A stretch of 37,787 nt of DNA from Thermoanaerobaculia bacterium. Its GTDB lineage: Bacteria; Acidobacteriota; Thermoanaerobaculia; Multivoradales; J023. The DNA lies in assembly GCA_028066595.1 (NCBI GenBank), contig JALCBJ010000065.1, forward strand, positions 1 through 37,787, given 5' to 3'. Numbering within the stretch: position 1 is the stretch's first letter; every line of letters starts with the position of its first letter. This document shows positions 1 to 7,407 of the stretch, piece by piece. The translations under genes and the position numbers were made by a program. The notes under the pieces are model-generated. The model searched no databases. It had not been told where the DNA came from and saw only the letters and a list, made by a program, of their open reading frames with translations.

Positions 1-53
1 TCCTTGAGCGAACCGCAAATGTCGCACGAACTTGTCAATCGGCACACTAGTCG

Positions 54-740
54 TCATTCCCGACGGAGCCAACCCGCCAGGCTGAGTCGCTCCCGATGGG
101 TCGGGCGGACCTCGTGCTCGATGCGATCTGAGAGGAATGCGACGAAGGTACCGAACTCGGGAAGCACGAGGATCTCGTTTTCCTCACCGTCCTCATCGGG
201 TGGCTCGAAGATGCAGAGCTCTCCGCCATCGTGGCCCTGCCAGTCCTCGTTGAGATAGAGCAAGCAGCTCACGAGGCGATGCGGTTGTTGCTGGAATTGA
301 TCCAGATGACGGGCGTAGCAGGCACCCGCCGGATAGATCGCGAAACGTGCCTCGAATCCGTGGAGGGGGAGAAACAGCTCGCGCGCAAGCTGGTGACGAA
401 TATCCCCGATGAAATCCAGATAGCGACGTTGTAGAGCGGTCGGGGCCGCCGGGTCGAGACAGAGGACATGGCCGGCACGGATCTCGGTACCGAGATCGAC
501 GCCTCGACTGATCCCAGCCTGACCAAACTCGCCGTCAGGCCAGGCATCTCGCGCTTCGGCGGTCAGCGCTCGCAGATAGTCCTCGTCGAACAGCCCTCGT
601 CGAATCGTGAATCCGCGATCTGCCAGATCGTCTACGATTTCTGTAGTCTGGACCCGTGGCAGATCCGAGCACGAGGCGAGTGGGGCGGTCGCGTGCACGG
701 TGGGCTTGGACATCTCTTCACTGCGGCGGATCATCTCCAC
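54..740 (-). CDS. 2-oxoglutarate/Fe(II)-dependent oxygenase (prolyl-4-hydroxylase-like)
   Basis: Predicted to be a soluble 2OG-Fe(II) oxygenase of the prolyl-4-hydroxylase/SM-20 type, which hydroxylates a substrate while decarboxylating 2-oxoglutarate. About 228 residues, a normal length for the family. The HxD pair of the iron triad is visible at His145 and Asp147 in the ARHLDQF segment. The distal His lies in RIEHEV near the C-terminus, and the 2OG-binding Arg follows in RERLSLAGW. YLNEDW and GGELCIFEP are the usual family strands between them. The 740 start is GTG; an in-frame ATG at 734 is equally possible, and a third ATG follows at 713. A sigma70-like promoter (751-779) would start the transcript only a few bases upstream, so the leader would be very short. 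Not coupled to the ECF operon, from which it is separated by a hairpin. The substrate (protein, small molecule or peptide) cannot be deduced. Confidence 0.85.
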   Translation of the reverse strand: MEMIRRSEEMSKPTVHATAPLASCSDLPRVQTTEIVDDLADRGFTIRRGLFDEDYLRALTAEARDAWPDGEFGQAGISRGVDLGTEIRAGHVLCLDPAAPTALQRRYLDFIGDIRHQLARELFLPLHGFEARFAIYPAGACYARHLDQFQQQPHRLVSCLLYLNEDWQGHDGGELCIFEPPDEDGEENEILVLPEFGTFVAFLSDRIEHEVRPTHRERLSLAGWLRRE

Positions 741-750
741 CTACGAACGA

Positions 751-779
751 ATCATGAGGTCTTGCTCGCGTGGCGTCAA
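751..779 (-). promoter_or_regulatory. Putative sigma70 promoter of the 2OG oxygenase gene
   Basis: Read on the minus strand, TTGACG (774-779) is followed after 17 bases by CATGAT (751-756). This matches the -35 consensus at 5 of 6 positions and the -10 at 4 of 6. The expected start of transcription is near 744, almost at the GTG/ATG start codons. Confidence 0.45.
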
Positions 780-797
780 GGCCTTTACCAACGCGAA

Positions 798-819
798 GCG
801 CCGTCCCCAGGGACGGCGC
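798..819 (-). terminator. Hairpin after the ECF operon
   Basis: Perfect 10-bp inverted repeat, GCGCCGTCCC then CA then GGGACGGCGC. It lies 27 bases past the stop of the TM2-like gene and before the oxygenase promoter. On the minus strand it is followed by TTCGCGTT rather than a clean U-tract, so it may be a weak terminator or an mRNA-end stabiliser. Confidence 0.45.
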
Positions 820-845
820 ACGCGAGCAGCGGAGTGCAGGGCGGG

Positions 846-1457
846 TCAGTACGGTTCGCCGGCTGCGTCCGATTTCTTTTCGTTCCAAGATTGGTAGATC
901 AACCAGCCACCGATGGCCAACAGGATGAGGTACCAGTGTTCTAGTAACGCCGACAGATCGACGTCGAAGAACTGATGGAGGAGCCCGTAGAAGCCGATGA
1001 CGAACAGCGCGATTCCAGCGGCGAGACCACCGGCGCTCTGTCGGCTGGCGACCAGGTCATCTTGCTCGTCCCAGCCCCAGTTGATGAGTGTGGCCTGGCG
1101 GTAGCCGTCGAAGATGTTGAACAGCCAGGTGAAGAGCAGCGAAGGGACGAGCAGCGCGAGGGGTTCGTCGTTGCGACTATGTCCCACCTCGACTGCGGCA
1201 TAGAAGATGCTCACGATGAGCAAGAAGAAGACGAAGCCGCGGGCGTACAGTCCGTTGTATATATTGCCTAGTCCTGGGAACAGACCAAGGAATGCCGCGA
1301 GCAGGGGGCTCTTGGCCGGCGCTTCGCGGTGCTCACGGCGGGGCCGACGACGGCGTGGCGCAGCAGGGGGAGGTGGAGCGGTCGGAACGTCTTCGTAGTC
1401 GACGTTCTCGTGAGCGGCCTCGGCTGACTCGTGGGCTTCGTTTTTATCGGTCATCAT
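846..1457 (-). CDS. TM2-like multi-span membrane protein, last gene of ECF operon
   Basis: A 203-residue membrane protein of unknown function. Residues 1-60 are a charged and proline-rich cytoplasmic tail (runs of P, then R-rich). A helix follows with FPGLGNIYNGLYARG, which resembles the TM2 domain signature (small-residue turn, Y-x-G). Further hydrophobic segments follow: FVFFLLIVSIFYAAVEVG, LALLVPSLLFTWLFNIFDGY, LAAGIALFVIGFYGLL and WYLILLAIGGWLIYQSW. The start was placed at the tandem ATG-ATG (1457/1454) because GAGGAGG lies just upstream; the open frame extends further but the extra N-terminus is not protein-like. The start lies inside the 3' end of the preceding gene (14-bp overlap), which indicates coupled translation with the sigma operon. 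It could sense or respond to envelope state, but nothing proves that. Confidence 0.75.
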   Translation of the reverse strand: MMTDKNEAHESAEAAHENVDYEDVPTAPPPPAAPRRRRPRREHREAPAKSPLLAAFLGLFPGLGNIYNGLYARGFVFFLLIVSIFYAAVEVGHSRNDEPLALLVPSLLFTWLFNIFDGYRQATLINWGWDEQDDLVASRQSAGGLAAGIALFVIGFYGLLHQFFDVDLSALLEHWYLILLAIGGWLIYQSWNEKKSDAAGEPY

Positions 1458-2256
1458 GGACCTCCTCGGGCGACGGATCGCCTGGGTTTGTAGGGTTGCT
1501 CTCCAATTCCTTCGGGGCAAATTCTTTGACCGATCCCTCGACCTGAGGTGCGAGGCCGGTCGACACCAAGGACCATGCCGTGCCCACGTCACGGACGGCT
1601 CGTCCGCTCCAGGCCTCGGCCTGGGCACCGAGTGCCACGGCGCGGGATCGCACGAGTCCATAGCCGATGTGTAGCTCTGTGCGCGCGTCCGACCAGGCGC
1701 CGCCCAGACCTTCGCCTGCACGTTGTGCCCAGTGGCTCGATCGGGCGTGGATCGTGGTCGGTGCATCGAGCAAGCCGGCAACGGCATCATCCGTGCCGAG
1801 GGTGAACGCAAAGGCGAGGAGCCAGCAAGCGACAGCGGCCCAGCGGGTCTCCGTGACCCAGCGGATCCGCCAGCTGCGCCGCCCAGGTTGGATCATGGTG
1901 CGGCGTACCGCGTGCAGGCGCTCCGTCAGAGCCTCGGGCAGTGGCAGTCGACTGCGTGCGTCTCGAATGACTGCGGCCAACAACCGGACGACGGTAGCGC
2001 GGATCGGCGACGTGTGCAGGGTGGCCGGGTCTAGATTCTCATCCGTCCGAGCCGCCAGAGCGGCAGCGTAGAGACGGTCGATCTCCTGTTCCTCGGCCTG
2101 AGTCGAGTCCAACACCGGGATTGCCAGCAATCGGGCGCGCAGAGACTCCGGCATCGGACGTACTGGGTCGCGCAGCAGCCGGCCAGTTTCCTTTTGCGCC
2201 TCATCGGGTAGCGCGGCGGTTCCTATTTCCTGAGACTTATCGAAGGAGCGGCTCAT
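1444..2256 (-). CDS. Single-span membrane protein, probable regulator of the ECF sigma factor
   Basis: A 270-residue protein encoded directly behind the ECF sigma gene, whose TGA stop overlaps this ATG (ATGA at 2253-2256). GGAGGAGG precedes the start. The cytoplasmic N-half is charged and helical and contains the RLLAIPVLDS and PLPEALTERLHAVRR stretches. One membrane segment, WAAVACWLLAFAFTLGT, lies near residue 145. The C-terminal part would be periplasmic and ends in a P/E/D-rich tail. Position and topology are those of an anti-sigma factor, but I see no zinc-binding HxxxCxxC of the ZAS class, so the family is unrecognised and the anti-sigma role is inference from operon context. The stop overlaps the start of the TM2-like gene. 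Confidence 0.7.
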   Translation of the reverse strand: MSRSFDKSQEIGTAALPDEAQKETGRLLRDPVRPMPESLRARLLAIPVLDSTQAEEQEIDRLYAAALAARTDENLDPATLHTSPIRATVVRLLAAVIRDARSRLPLPEALTERLHAVRRTMIQPGRRSWRIRWVTETRWAAVACWLLAFAFTLGTDDAVAGLLDAPTTIHARSSHWAQRAGEGLGGAWSDARTELHIGYGLVRSRAVALGAQAEAWSGRAVRDVGTAWSLVSTGLAPQVEGSVKEFAPKELESNPTNPGDPSPEEVHDDR

Positions 2257-2867
2257 CGTGCGGCCTCCTCCCTGGGAGATCTGTCTGTGCCGTGGGTTTC
2301 CTGCAGCTTCGATTCGATGCGCTGGAAGAGTTCCCGTCGAGCTCGGTTCAGTCGCGACTTGACGGTGCCCAGCGGGACCTCGAGAAACGCCGCGGCTTCG
2401 TCGTAGGACCAACCCTGAAGATCGCAGAGTGCGATGATCGTGGCTTGGCCCTCGGACATATCGGCCAGCGTTCGATGTACCAGCTGCCGGCGATGGGCCA
2501 GCCAGGTTTCCTGGTGAGGGTCGTCGTCCGACGGCAGGAACTGCAACGGCTCCTCCGAAACCTCTGACTGCACCCTGCGTCGGTGGTGGCGGAAATAGTC
2601 GATGCACGCGTTGCGCGACAGCCGGAGCGCCCAGCCGACAAACGGGACATCGCCGCGATAGCGGCCAAGGTTCTGGTAGAGCTTGAGGAAGACATCTTGT
2701 GCCAGCTCTTCCGCTTCACCAGAATTGCCGGCGAAGCGGTACGCGAGGTTGTAGATCCTCTCTCCGAAGCGGGCCACGATCTCTTCCCAGGCCTGCGCGT
2801 CAGCGCGGGCTGCCCGGCGGGCCAGGAGCAGGTCAGGATTGGTAGTGATCGTGGCGTCGTGTCCCAT
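2253..2867 (-). CDS. ECF-type RNA polymerase sigma factor
   Basis: A 204-residue sigma-70 family factor of the extracytoplasmic function group. Region 2 spans roughly residues 20-90: EEIVARFGERIYNLAYRFAGN, then EAEELAQDVFLKLYQNLGRY and the -10-recognition stretch FVGWALRLSRNACIDYFR. Region 4 is the C-terminal helix-turn-helix with GWSYDEAAAFLEVPLGTVKSRLNRARRE. No extra domains. The start at 2867 (MGHDATITT) has GAGGTCGAG immediately upstream; the frame extends to 2996 but the added sequence has no family similarity. First gene of a three-gene operon with two membrane proteins. A GAACC-N16-CGTCTA element just upstream suggests autoregulation. Confidence 0.92.
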   Translation of the reverse strand: MGHDATITTNPDLLLARRAARADAQAWEEIVARFGERIYNLAYRFAGNSGEAEELAQDVFLKLYQNLGRYRGDVPFVGWALRLSRNACIDYFRHHRRRVQSEVSEEPLQFLPSDDDPHQETWLAHRRQLVHRTLADMSEGQATIIALCDLQGWSYDEAAAFLEVPLGTVKSRLNRARRELFQRIESKLQETHGTDRSPREEAAR

Positions 2868-3262
2868 CTCGACCTCGTAGACGGAGGTTGCGAGAAAAAG
2901 GTTCGGTGGATTCCTGAAGATTTTCCGGAGTCCGGAGCTCGATGCTGTCATGGTCGCCGGCGAAGTCGAATCGAGCCGCGAAATCGCACGGAACATTAGA
3001 CACCGTCCGTCACAGGATCAGCGATCGCCCAGCCGAGGGCGTGCTAGTGTCCTGCGAGCTTGTTCACCCCATCGTCAGGAGGGGGCATGGGTATGCCATC
3101 GGGCTTCGAAGTTCTGATCATCGCATCCGGCTCTGCCGGATGGTCTATCGCCGGTCACGCAACTTCGATGCACCTGTCGCGGGACGTCGAATCGGTCCTG
3201 GAGGGACCGGAGCCCACGGGCCGGGAAGTCGATCCCGGTGTCAGCACTTCCTGCCGTCGAGG
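2868..3262. other. Intergenic region between sigma operon and alkA
   Basis: 395 bases between divergent genes. It holds the candidate ECF promoter next to the sigma gene. The remainder is open in several frames, but none of these translations resembles a protein family. Part of it may belong to the alkA N-terminus, whose start is uncertain. No RNA gene was recognised. Confidence 0.5.
2878..2904 (-). promoter_or_regulatory. Candidate ECF autoregulatory promoter
   Basis: On the minus strand, GAACC (2900-2904) is followed after 16 bases by CGTCTA (2878-2883). This matches the GAAC...CGTC spacing typical of ECF-dependent promoters. The predicted start (about 2871) is only a few bases before the sigma ATG, so the transcript would be almost leaderless. 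Confidence 0.4.
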
Positions 3263-4153
3263 TTGACGTTGTACTTCGCAGTCGACCTCCCGCCCTGGCT
3301 GCAGCTCGAGCGACTGAAGACCTATCTCGGCCGCGATCCGCACAGCCCAACCCAAACCATCGAAGGTGATCGGTTTCGGTTTGCAATGGAGCACGAGGAG
3401 TGTCTCGCCGTCGTGTCGGCGGAGCTGCTTCTAGAGGAGGCGCGCTGTACGGTGGATACAGTGGACGGCGAGCCGAAAGGCGGCTGGAAGGCGCCGGCTC
3501 GCGACCGTTTGCATAGGTTGCTGGGCTTGCATGTCGATCCGCGCCCCTTCGAAGATGCCCTGGCCGGTACTGGACACGAACGGCTGGTCAACGGTCGGCT
3601 CGGTCTGACCATCCCACAGACTCACGACCTGCTGGATGGGCTCATCTGGGTGATCGTCGGGCAGCAGGTGAGCCTGGCGGTTGCCTTCGCGCTGCGCCAG
3701 CGGATCGCAGAGACATTCGGCCGCCGCGTAACTCCAGAGTTTGCACTCTGGCCGACCTTGGAGACGATTGCCGCCCTCGACTACGCCGACCTCGGACGCA
3801 TCGGGTTCTCTCGGCGCAAGGCCGAGTATCTCGTCGACCTGGCCCGCGCGGTAGTGGATGGAGCCTTGGATCTCGCACTGTTGCAGAAGGCGCCACCGGA
3901 CGAGGTGGAGAGTACATTGCTCTCGATCCGTGGCTTTGGTCCCTGGTCGGTGCACTATTTGATGATGCGCGCCTTCGGTTTCCCAGATTGTGTTCCTGTG
4001 GGTGACGTGGCACTGGCGAAGAGTCTGGCGGAGTACTTTGCGCTCGACGAACGCCCGGCGAAGGGCGGGGTACTGGAGCTGATGTCGGTCTTCGCACCCC
4101 ATCGCAGCCTGGCGACGTTCCACCTTTGGAGCCGCTTGGCAGATGTCGGGTAG
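3263..4153 (+). CDS. alkA: DNA-3-methyladenine glycosylase II (AlkA family)
   Basis: Base-excision repair glycosylase that removes alkylated bases. The N-terminal part is AlkA_N-like (LYFAVDLPPW near residue 3, then EGDRFRFAMEHEECLAVV). The HhH-GPD domain follows: IWVIVGQQVSLAVAFALR, then the helix-hairpin-helix LLSIRGFGPWSVHYLMMRAFG. The catalytic Asp is Asp248 in PVGDVAL, counted from this start. The C-terminal segment LATFHLWSRL is the typical AlkA end. No convincing ATG precedes the conserved region. I chose the in-frame TTG at 3263, giving 296 residues, close to E. coli AlkA at 282. The frame is open back to 2942 (another ATG at 3137), but that extension is not similar to the Ada regulatory domain or anything else I know. 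The product is confident; the start is not. Confidence 0.85.
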   Translation: MTLYFAVDLPPWLQLERLKTYLGRDPHSPTQTIEGDRFRFAMEHEECLAVVSAELLLEEARCTVDTVDGEPKGGWKAPARDRLHRLLGLHVDPRPFEDALAGTGHERLVNGRLGLTIPQTHDLLDGLIWVIVGQQVSLAVAFALRQRIAETFGRRVTPEFALWPTLETIAALDYADLGRIGFSRRKAEYLVDLARAVVDGALDLALLQKAPPDEVESTLLSIRGFGPWSVHYLMMRAFGFPDCVPVGDVALAKSLAEYFALDERPAKGGVLELMSVFAPHRSLATFHLWSRLADVG

Positions 4154-4295
4154 GGCGGCTGAGCAGCTCGCGGGATGGCCCATGAGGTCAGAACGCGCCG
4201 GCGACCGGAGTCTGAACAGAGGTCGGTAAGCGTCGGCTTTCTAGGCGTCATGACTGATACGCTGCCGGCCCAGCCGGCGGCCTACTCGACCTGTC

Positions 4296-6122
4296 ATGAA
4301 CAAGCTCAAGTCCCTTCTGCCCTATTTCCGGCCGTATCGGAGACGGTTGGGTGCGGGCATCCTGTGTATTTTCACGACCGCTGGACTCGGTCTCGTGGCA
4401 CCTCAGATCGTCGGTTCGGCCATTGACGCCATCCGGCGCGACGTGTCCCAGGGTGCGCTCCTTCAGTACGCCGGATTGCTAGTGGGTGTCACCGCTGTGG
4501 CGGGCAGCTTCAGCTTCCTGCAACGCTATCTCTTGGTGTCCATGAGCCGGAACATCGAGTACGACCTGCTGCACGACTTCTACGACCATCTACAGAAGTT
4601 GCCGGCCAGCTTCTTTCAGGAAAATCCTGTCGGCGATCTGATGGCTCGAGCCACGAACGATGTCGGTGCGGTACGCATGGTGTGCGGGCCGGCGATCATG
4701 TACAGCACCAATACGCTGGTGGTGGGGCTCGGGGCTGCGTTCTTCATGCTCAGAATCCATGTGGGACTGACGCTCTTGGCCCTGATCTCACTTCCTGCGG
4801 TGGCGGTGATCACCAAGGTGTTCGGCCAGAAGATCCACCAGCTCTTCGAGGTCGTCCAGGAGCGTTATGGCGACCTATCATCCAAGGTACAGGAGAATCT
4901 GTCGGGAGCCAGGGTCGTGCGGGCCTACGTACGAGAAGACGCGGAACGGCGCGAGTTCCGCGAACAGAACCGTACCTACGTCGACAGCAACCGTCACTTG
5001 ATCCGTTGGAACGCCGTGTTCCAACCGTTGATCCAGACCACGGTCGGCATAGGATTCGCGGTGGTCTTGTGGTTTGGCGTTCACCTCATTCTGAACGGCC
5101 AGATCACCGTCGGCGAATACGTCACGTTCAATCTCTTCCTGGGCAAGATGGTGTGGCCGATGATCGCCATTGGTTGGGTGATCAACCTGGCGCAGCGAGC
5201 CGCCGCGTCTATGGGCCGTCTGCAAGCGATCTTCGACACCGAGCCCGCGATCCGTGATCGCCTCGCCGCCGATGGCTCGTCACCTCTCGCTCCCCCTCGA
5301 CTGGACGGTGCGATCCGCTTTCGCGATCTGACCTTCACGTACCAGACGACCGTACCGGAGCAGGCGGGGCGGTTGGAAGGGGGCGATGTGGGCCCGGCAC
5401 TGAGGAACGTCGATCTGGAGATTCCAGCCGGCCGCACTGTCGCCATCGTCGGCCGCACCGGTTCGGGTAAGAGCACCTTACTTCAACTCGTACCTCGACT
5501 GCTGGAACCTCCCGAAGGGAGCCTCGAAGTCGACGGCCACGACGTCCATCGCTTGCGTCTCGACGCGCTGCGCGGTGCCATCGCCATGGTGCCACAGGAG
5601 ACCTTTCTCTTTTCCGCCAGCGTGCGGCACAACATTGCCTTCGGTCGCCCCGATCTGAGGAACCACGACACCGAAGAAGCGTCTCGCAAAGCCGACGAAG
5701 AGATCCGCCGCGCCGCTACCCTGGCCGGACTCGATGCAGATCTCGAGGGTTTCCCCCAGGGACTCGACACACTGGTGGGCGAGCGTGGGATCACCCTGTC
5801 GGGAGGCCAGAAGCAGCGCGTTGCCCTGGCCCGAGCGATTCTCTGCGATCCGCAGATTCTGCTGTTAGACGACTGCTTGTCGGCTGTCGATGCGCAGACG
5901 GAGGAGCAGATCCTGGACAACCTGCGTACCGTCTTTCCGGGACGCACCGTGCTGCTCGCCTCTCACCGCATCGCTGCAGCTCGCCTGGCGGACCGCATCG
6001 TGGTCCTCGAACGTGGCCAAGTGACCGCGGAGGGAAGCCACGAAGAACTCGTCGCGGCGGGTGGTCTCTACTCGGAGCTCCACGAACGGCAGCGTCTGGA
6101 AGATCAGCTGGCGGCCGTCTGA
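4296..6122 (+). CDS. ABC exporter half-transporter (YheI/BmrC-like)
   Basis: A 608-residue fusion of a six-helix transmembrane domain (about residues 1-310) with a nucleotide-binding domain (about 330-600). This is the usual build of type IV ABC exporters for lipids, drugs or peptides. Walker A is G386-RTGSGKST, the signature LSGGQ is at 501-505, and Walker B ends in LLLDD at Asp525. The residue after it is Asp526 where most exporters have the catalytic Glu, followed by CLSAVD. This is seen in one subunit of heterodimeric exporters such as BmrC (YheI) and TM287. No partner half-transporter gene lies in the window, and there is no N-terminal C39 peptidase domain. It ends 14 bp before the convergent pqqD1 gene, so export of the RiPP product is possible but unproven. 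Confidence 0.88.
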   Translation: MNKLKSLLPYFRPYRRRLGAGILCIFTTAGLGLVAPQIVGSAIDAIRRDVSQGALLQYAGLLVGVTAVAGSFSFLQRYLLVSMSRNIEYDLLHDFYDHLQKLPASFFQENPVGDLMARATNDVGAVRMVCGPAIMYSTNTLVVGLGAAFFMLRIHVGLTLLALISLPAVAVITKVFGQKIHQLFEVVQERYGDLSSKVQENLSGARVVRAYVREDAERREFREQNRTYVDSNRHLIRWNAVFQPLIQTTVGIGFAVVLWFGVHLILNGQITVGEYVTFNLFLGKMVWPMIAIGWVINLAQRAAASMGRLQAIFDTEPAIRDRLAADGSSPLAPPRLDGAIRFRDLTFTYQTTVPEQAGRLEGGDVGPALRNVDLEIPAGRTVAIVGRTGSGKSTLLQLVPRLLEPPEGSLEVDGHDVHRLRLDALRGAIAMVPQETFLFSASVRHNIAFGRPDLRNHDTEEASRKADEEIRRAATLAGLDADLEGFPQGLDTLVGERGITLSGGQKQRVALARAILCDPQILLLDDCLSAVDAQTEEQILDNLRTVFPGRTVLLASHRIAAARLADRIVVLERGQVTAEGSHEELVAAGGLYSELHERQRLEDQLAAV

Positions 6123-6136
6123 GAGCCTCCGAAGGC

Positions 6137-6460
6137 CTACACTTCGGTTTCCAAGACGGCCGGCTCCACCGACTCGGTGGCTTCGAGTACCGCTTGCTCC
6201 ACCAATTCGGCTAGAAACGCCTCGACGTCTTTCCGTACCGTTTCGGGGTCGCCTTCGGTCTCGAGCGTCAAGGTCTCGACGATGTCCTCAGGCTTCTGGC
6301 CGGCCTCGACGAGCTCGAGAATCCGCGTGCCGGTCGGATTGAGACCCATGACCTGGCTTCCCGCGAGCTGCAGGACCACGGCTTCGTCACCGACCACTCG
6401 AAAGCGTATGTCTTCGCGAAGACGGTAGTGCCGCTTCACGACAGTCGTTCCCCGCGACAT
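6137..6460 (-). CDS. PqqD-like RRE peptide chaperone of cassette 1
   Basis: A 107-residue PqqD-family protein. The core is winged-helix/RRE-like: HYRLREDIRFRVVGDEAVVLQL, then the hallmark GSQVMGLNPTGTRILELVEAGQKPEDIVETL and the helix VRKDVEAFLAELVEQAVL. PqqD-type RRE (RiPP recognition element) domains hold the leader peptide and present it to the maturase. A Glu/Val-rich C-terminal tail extends past the domain. Its ATG is only 11 bp from the ATG of the divergent kinase gene, so its promoter must lie within the kinase coding sequence or the mRNA must be almost leaderless. The partners in the cassette are the kinase, rSAM1 and precursor 1. Confidence 0.85.
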   Translation of the reverse strand: MSRGTTVVKRHYRLREDIRFRVVGDEAVVLQLAGSQVMGLNPTGTRILELVEAGQKPEDIVETLTLETEGDPETVRKDVEAFLAELVEQAVLEATESVEPAVLETEV

Positions 6461-6465
6461 ACACT
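6435..6465 (+). promoter_or_regulatory. Putative leaderless promoter of the cassette-1 kinase
   Basis: TTCACG (6435-6440), 19-base spacer, TACACT (6460-6465). The last base of the -10 lies 7 bases before the A of the ATG at 6472, so transcription would begin at the start codon. The element sits inside the first codons of the divergent pqqD gene. Confidence 0.4.
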
Positions 6466-6471
6466 GTGCCT

Positions 6472-7407
6472 ATGGTTTCCCAAACGCCCGGGGCAGAAAA
6501 GAATGCTGCCTTTGCGTCCCGTTTCCTCGTCGATCCGGAGCGATTTCCCAAGTTGGACGCGGGGGAAGGCTGGGGAGACGAAGCGCTGGGACTCGGCTTC
6601 CTCGGCGGGCCGTACGCGTTTCTGGGACTGTCTTCGCAGCAGTTGCGTCAGGCGCGGGGTCGTTTCGGCCACCTGTGTCTGGAGCAGATCCCTCTGGGGG
6701 CTGTCGAGCTGCAGGTGTTTCGCGCGACGCGGCATGACTTTCATCGCATCACGGAAGTCGGATGGGAGTACTCCCTCGATCTGCGGTACGAGCCACGACG
6801 TGTCGATCTGGCGGGCATGGAGTTGATGGCCAGTCTGTACTGGGAAGAGGAGCTCCGGTCCGCGCTCTGGACTTGGTCCGAAGGTGGCGAGACATTCCTC
6901 GGTGCTCTCGAGAACGCGTTTCGCGCCGTGGTGGCATACCGACTTGCCGAGAGTCACGGTGTGCTCCTGCACAGCGCCGCCGTCCTCGACCGGGGAAGGG
7001 TACATGTCTTTCTCGGCCGTTCGGGCGCCGGCAAGACCACGATCTCTCGTTTGAGTCACGCGAGCGGCCGACAGGTTCTTTCCGACGACCTCAACGCGTT
7101 GCTCGTCCGCGACGGTCGAGCCATCGTCTGCCAGATGCCCTTTGCCGGCGACTTCGGTCAGCAAACCGCGGTGAGGGGAGAGTTTCCCCTGGCGGGTTTG
7201 TATGGCATTGCGCACGGCGACGTGGAAGCCTTGACAGATATGTCGCGTGCCGCGGGTCTGGGCTTGCTGATGTCGTGCGCGACGGCGGTCGGCAGCGACC
7301 CTCATCGCTGCGAGCCCGTGATCGATACGCTCACCGGCCTCGCGGAGACCATTCCGGTACGGAGACTGACGTTCTCGCGTAGCGGTGATCCCTGGTCGGT
7401 ACTGTAG
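6472..7407 (+). CDS. HPr-kinase-like peptide kinase of cassette 1
   Basis: A 311-residue protein with an HprK/PEPCK-like P-loop kinase domain in its C-terminal half. Seen: LLHSAAVL, P-loop G182-RSGAGKTT, LSDDLNALL (the acidic pair after the P-loop), MPFAGDF (equivalent to the GTPW-x-GE motif of relatives), and a C-terminal helix and strand ETIPVRRLTF. The N-terminal half is an uncharacterised alpha/beta region. Relatives in lasso-peptide clusters (PadeK, ThcoK) phosphorylate the C-terminal Ser of the precursor; others accompany PqqD proteins. It lacks the DRTK-like N-terminal domain of true HprK, so it is not a carbon-catabolite enzyme. The start is ATG 6472; GTG 6466 is also in frame. Its last 106 bp overlap the 3' end of rSAM1 on the other strand. 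Confidence 0.8.
   Translation: MVSQTPGAEKNAAFASRFLVDPERFPKLDAGEGWGDEALGLGFLGGPYAFLGLSSQQLRQARGRFGHLCLEQIPLGAVELQVFRATRHDFHRITEVGWEYSLDLRYEPRRVDLAGMELMASLYWEEELRSALWTWSEGGETFLGALENAFRAVVAYRLAESHGVLLHSAAVLDRGRVHVFLGRSGAGKTTISRLSHASGRQVLSDDLNALLVRDGRAIVCQMPFAGDFGQQTAVRGEFPLAGLYGIAHGDVEALTDMSRAAGLGLLMSCATAVGSDPHRCEPVIDTLTGLAETIPVRRLTFSRSGDPWSVL

Noticed and set aside
2942-3262. Ada-type N-terminal domain fused to AlkA
   Set aside because: The open frame lacks the Cys-rich Ada or AraC motifs and has no coding character.
3431-4183. 250-codon minus-strand frame opposite alkA
   Set aside because: The plus strand has AlkA domains and the catalytic Asp; the antisense translation has none.
6436-7305. 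Minus-strand frame opposite kinase 1
   Set aside because: No domain; kinase 1 has a P-loop and paralogue support.
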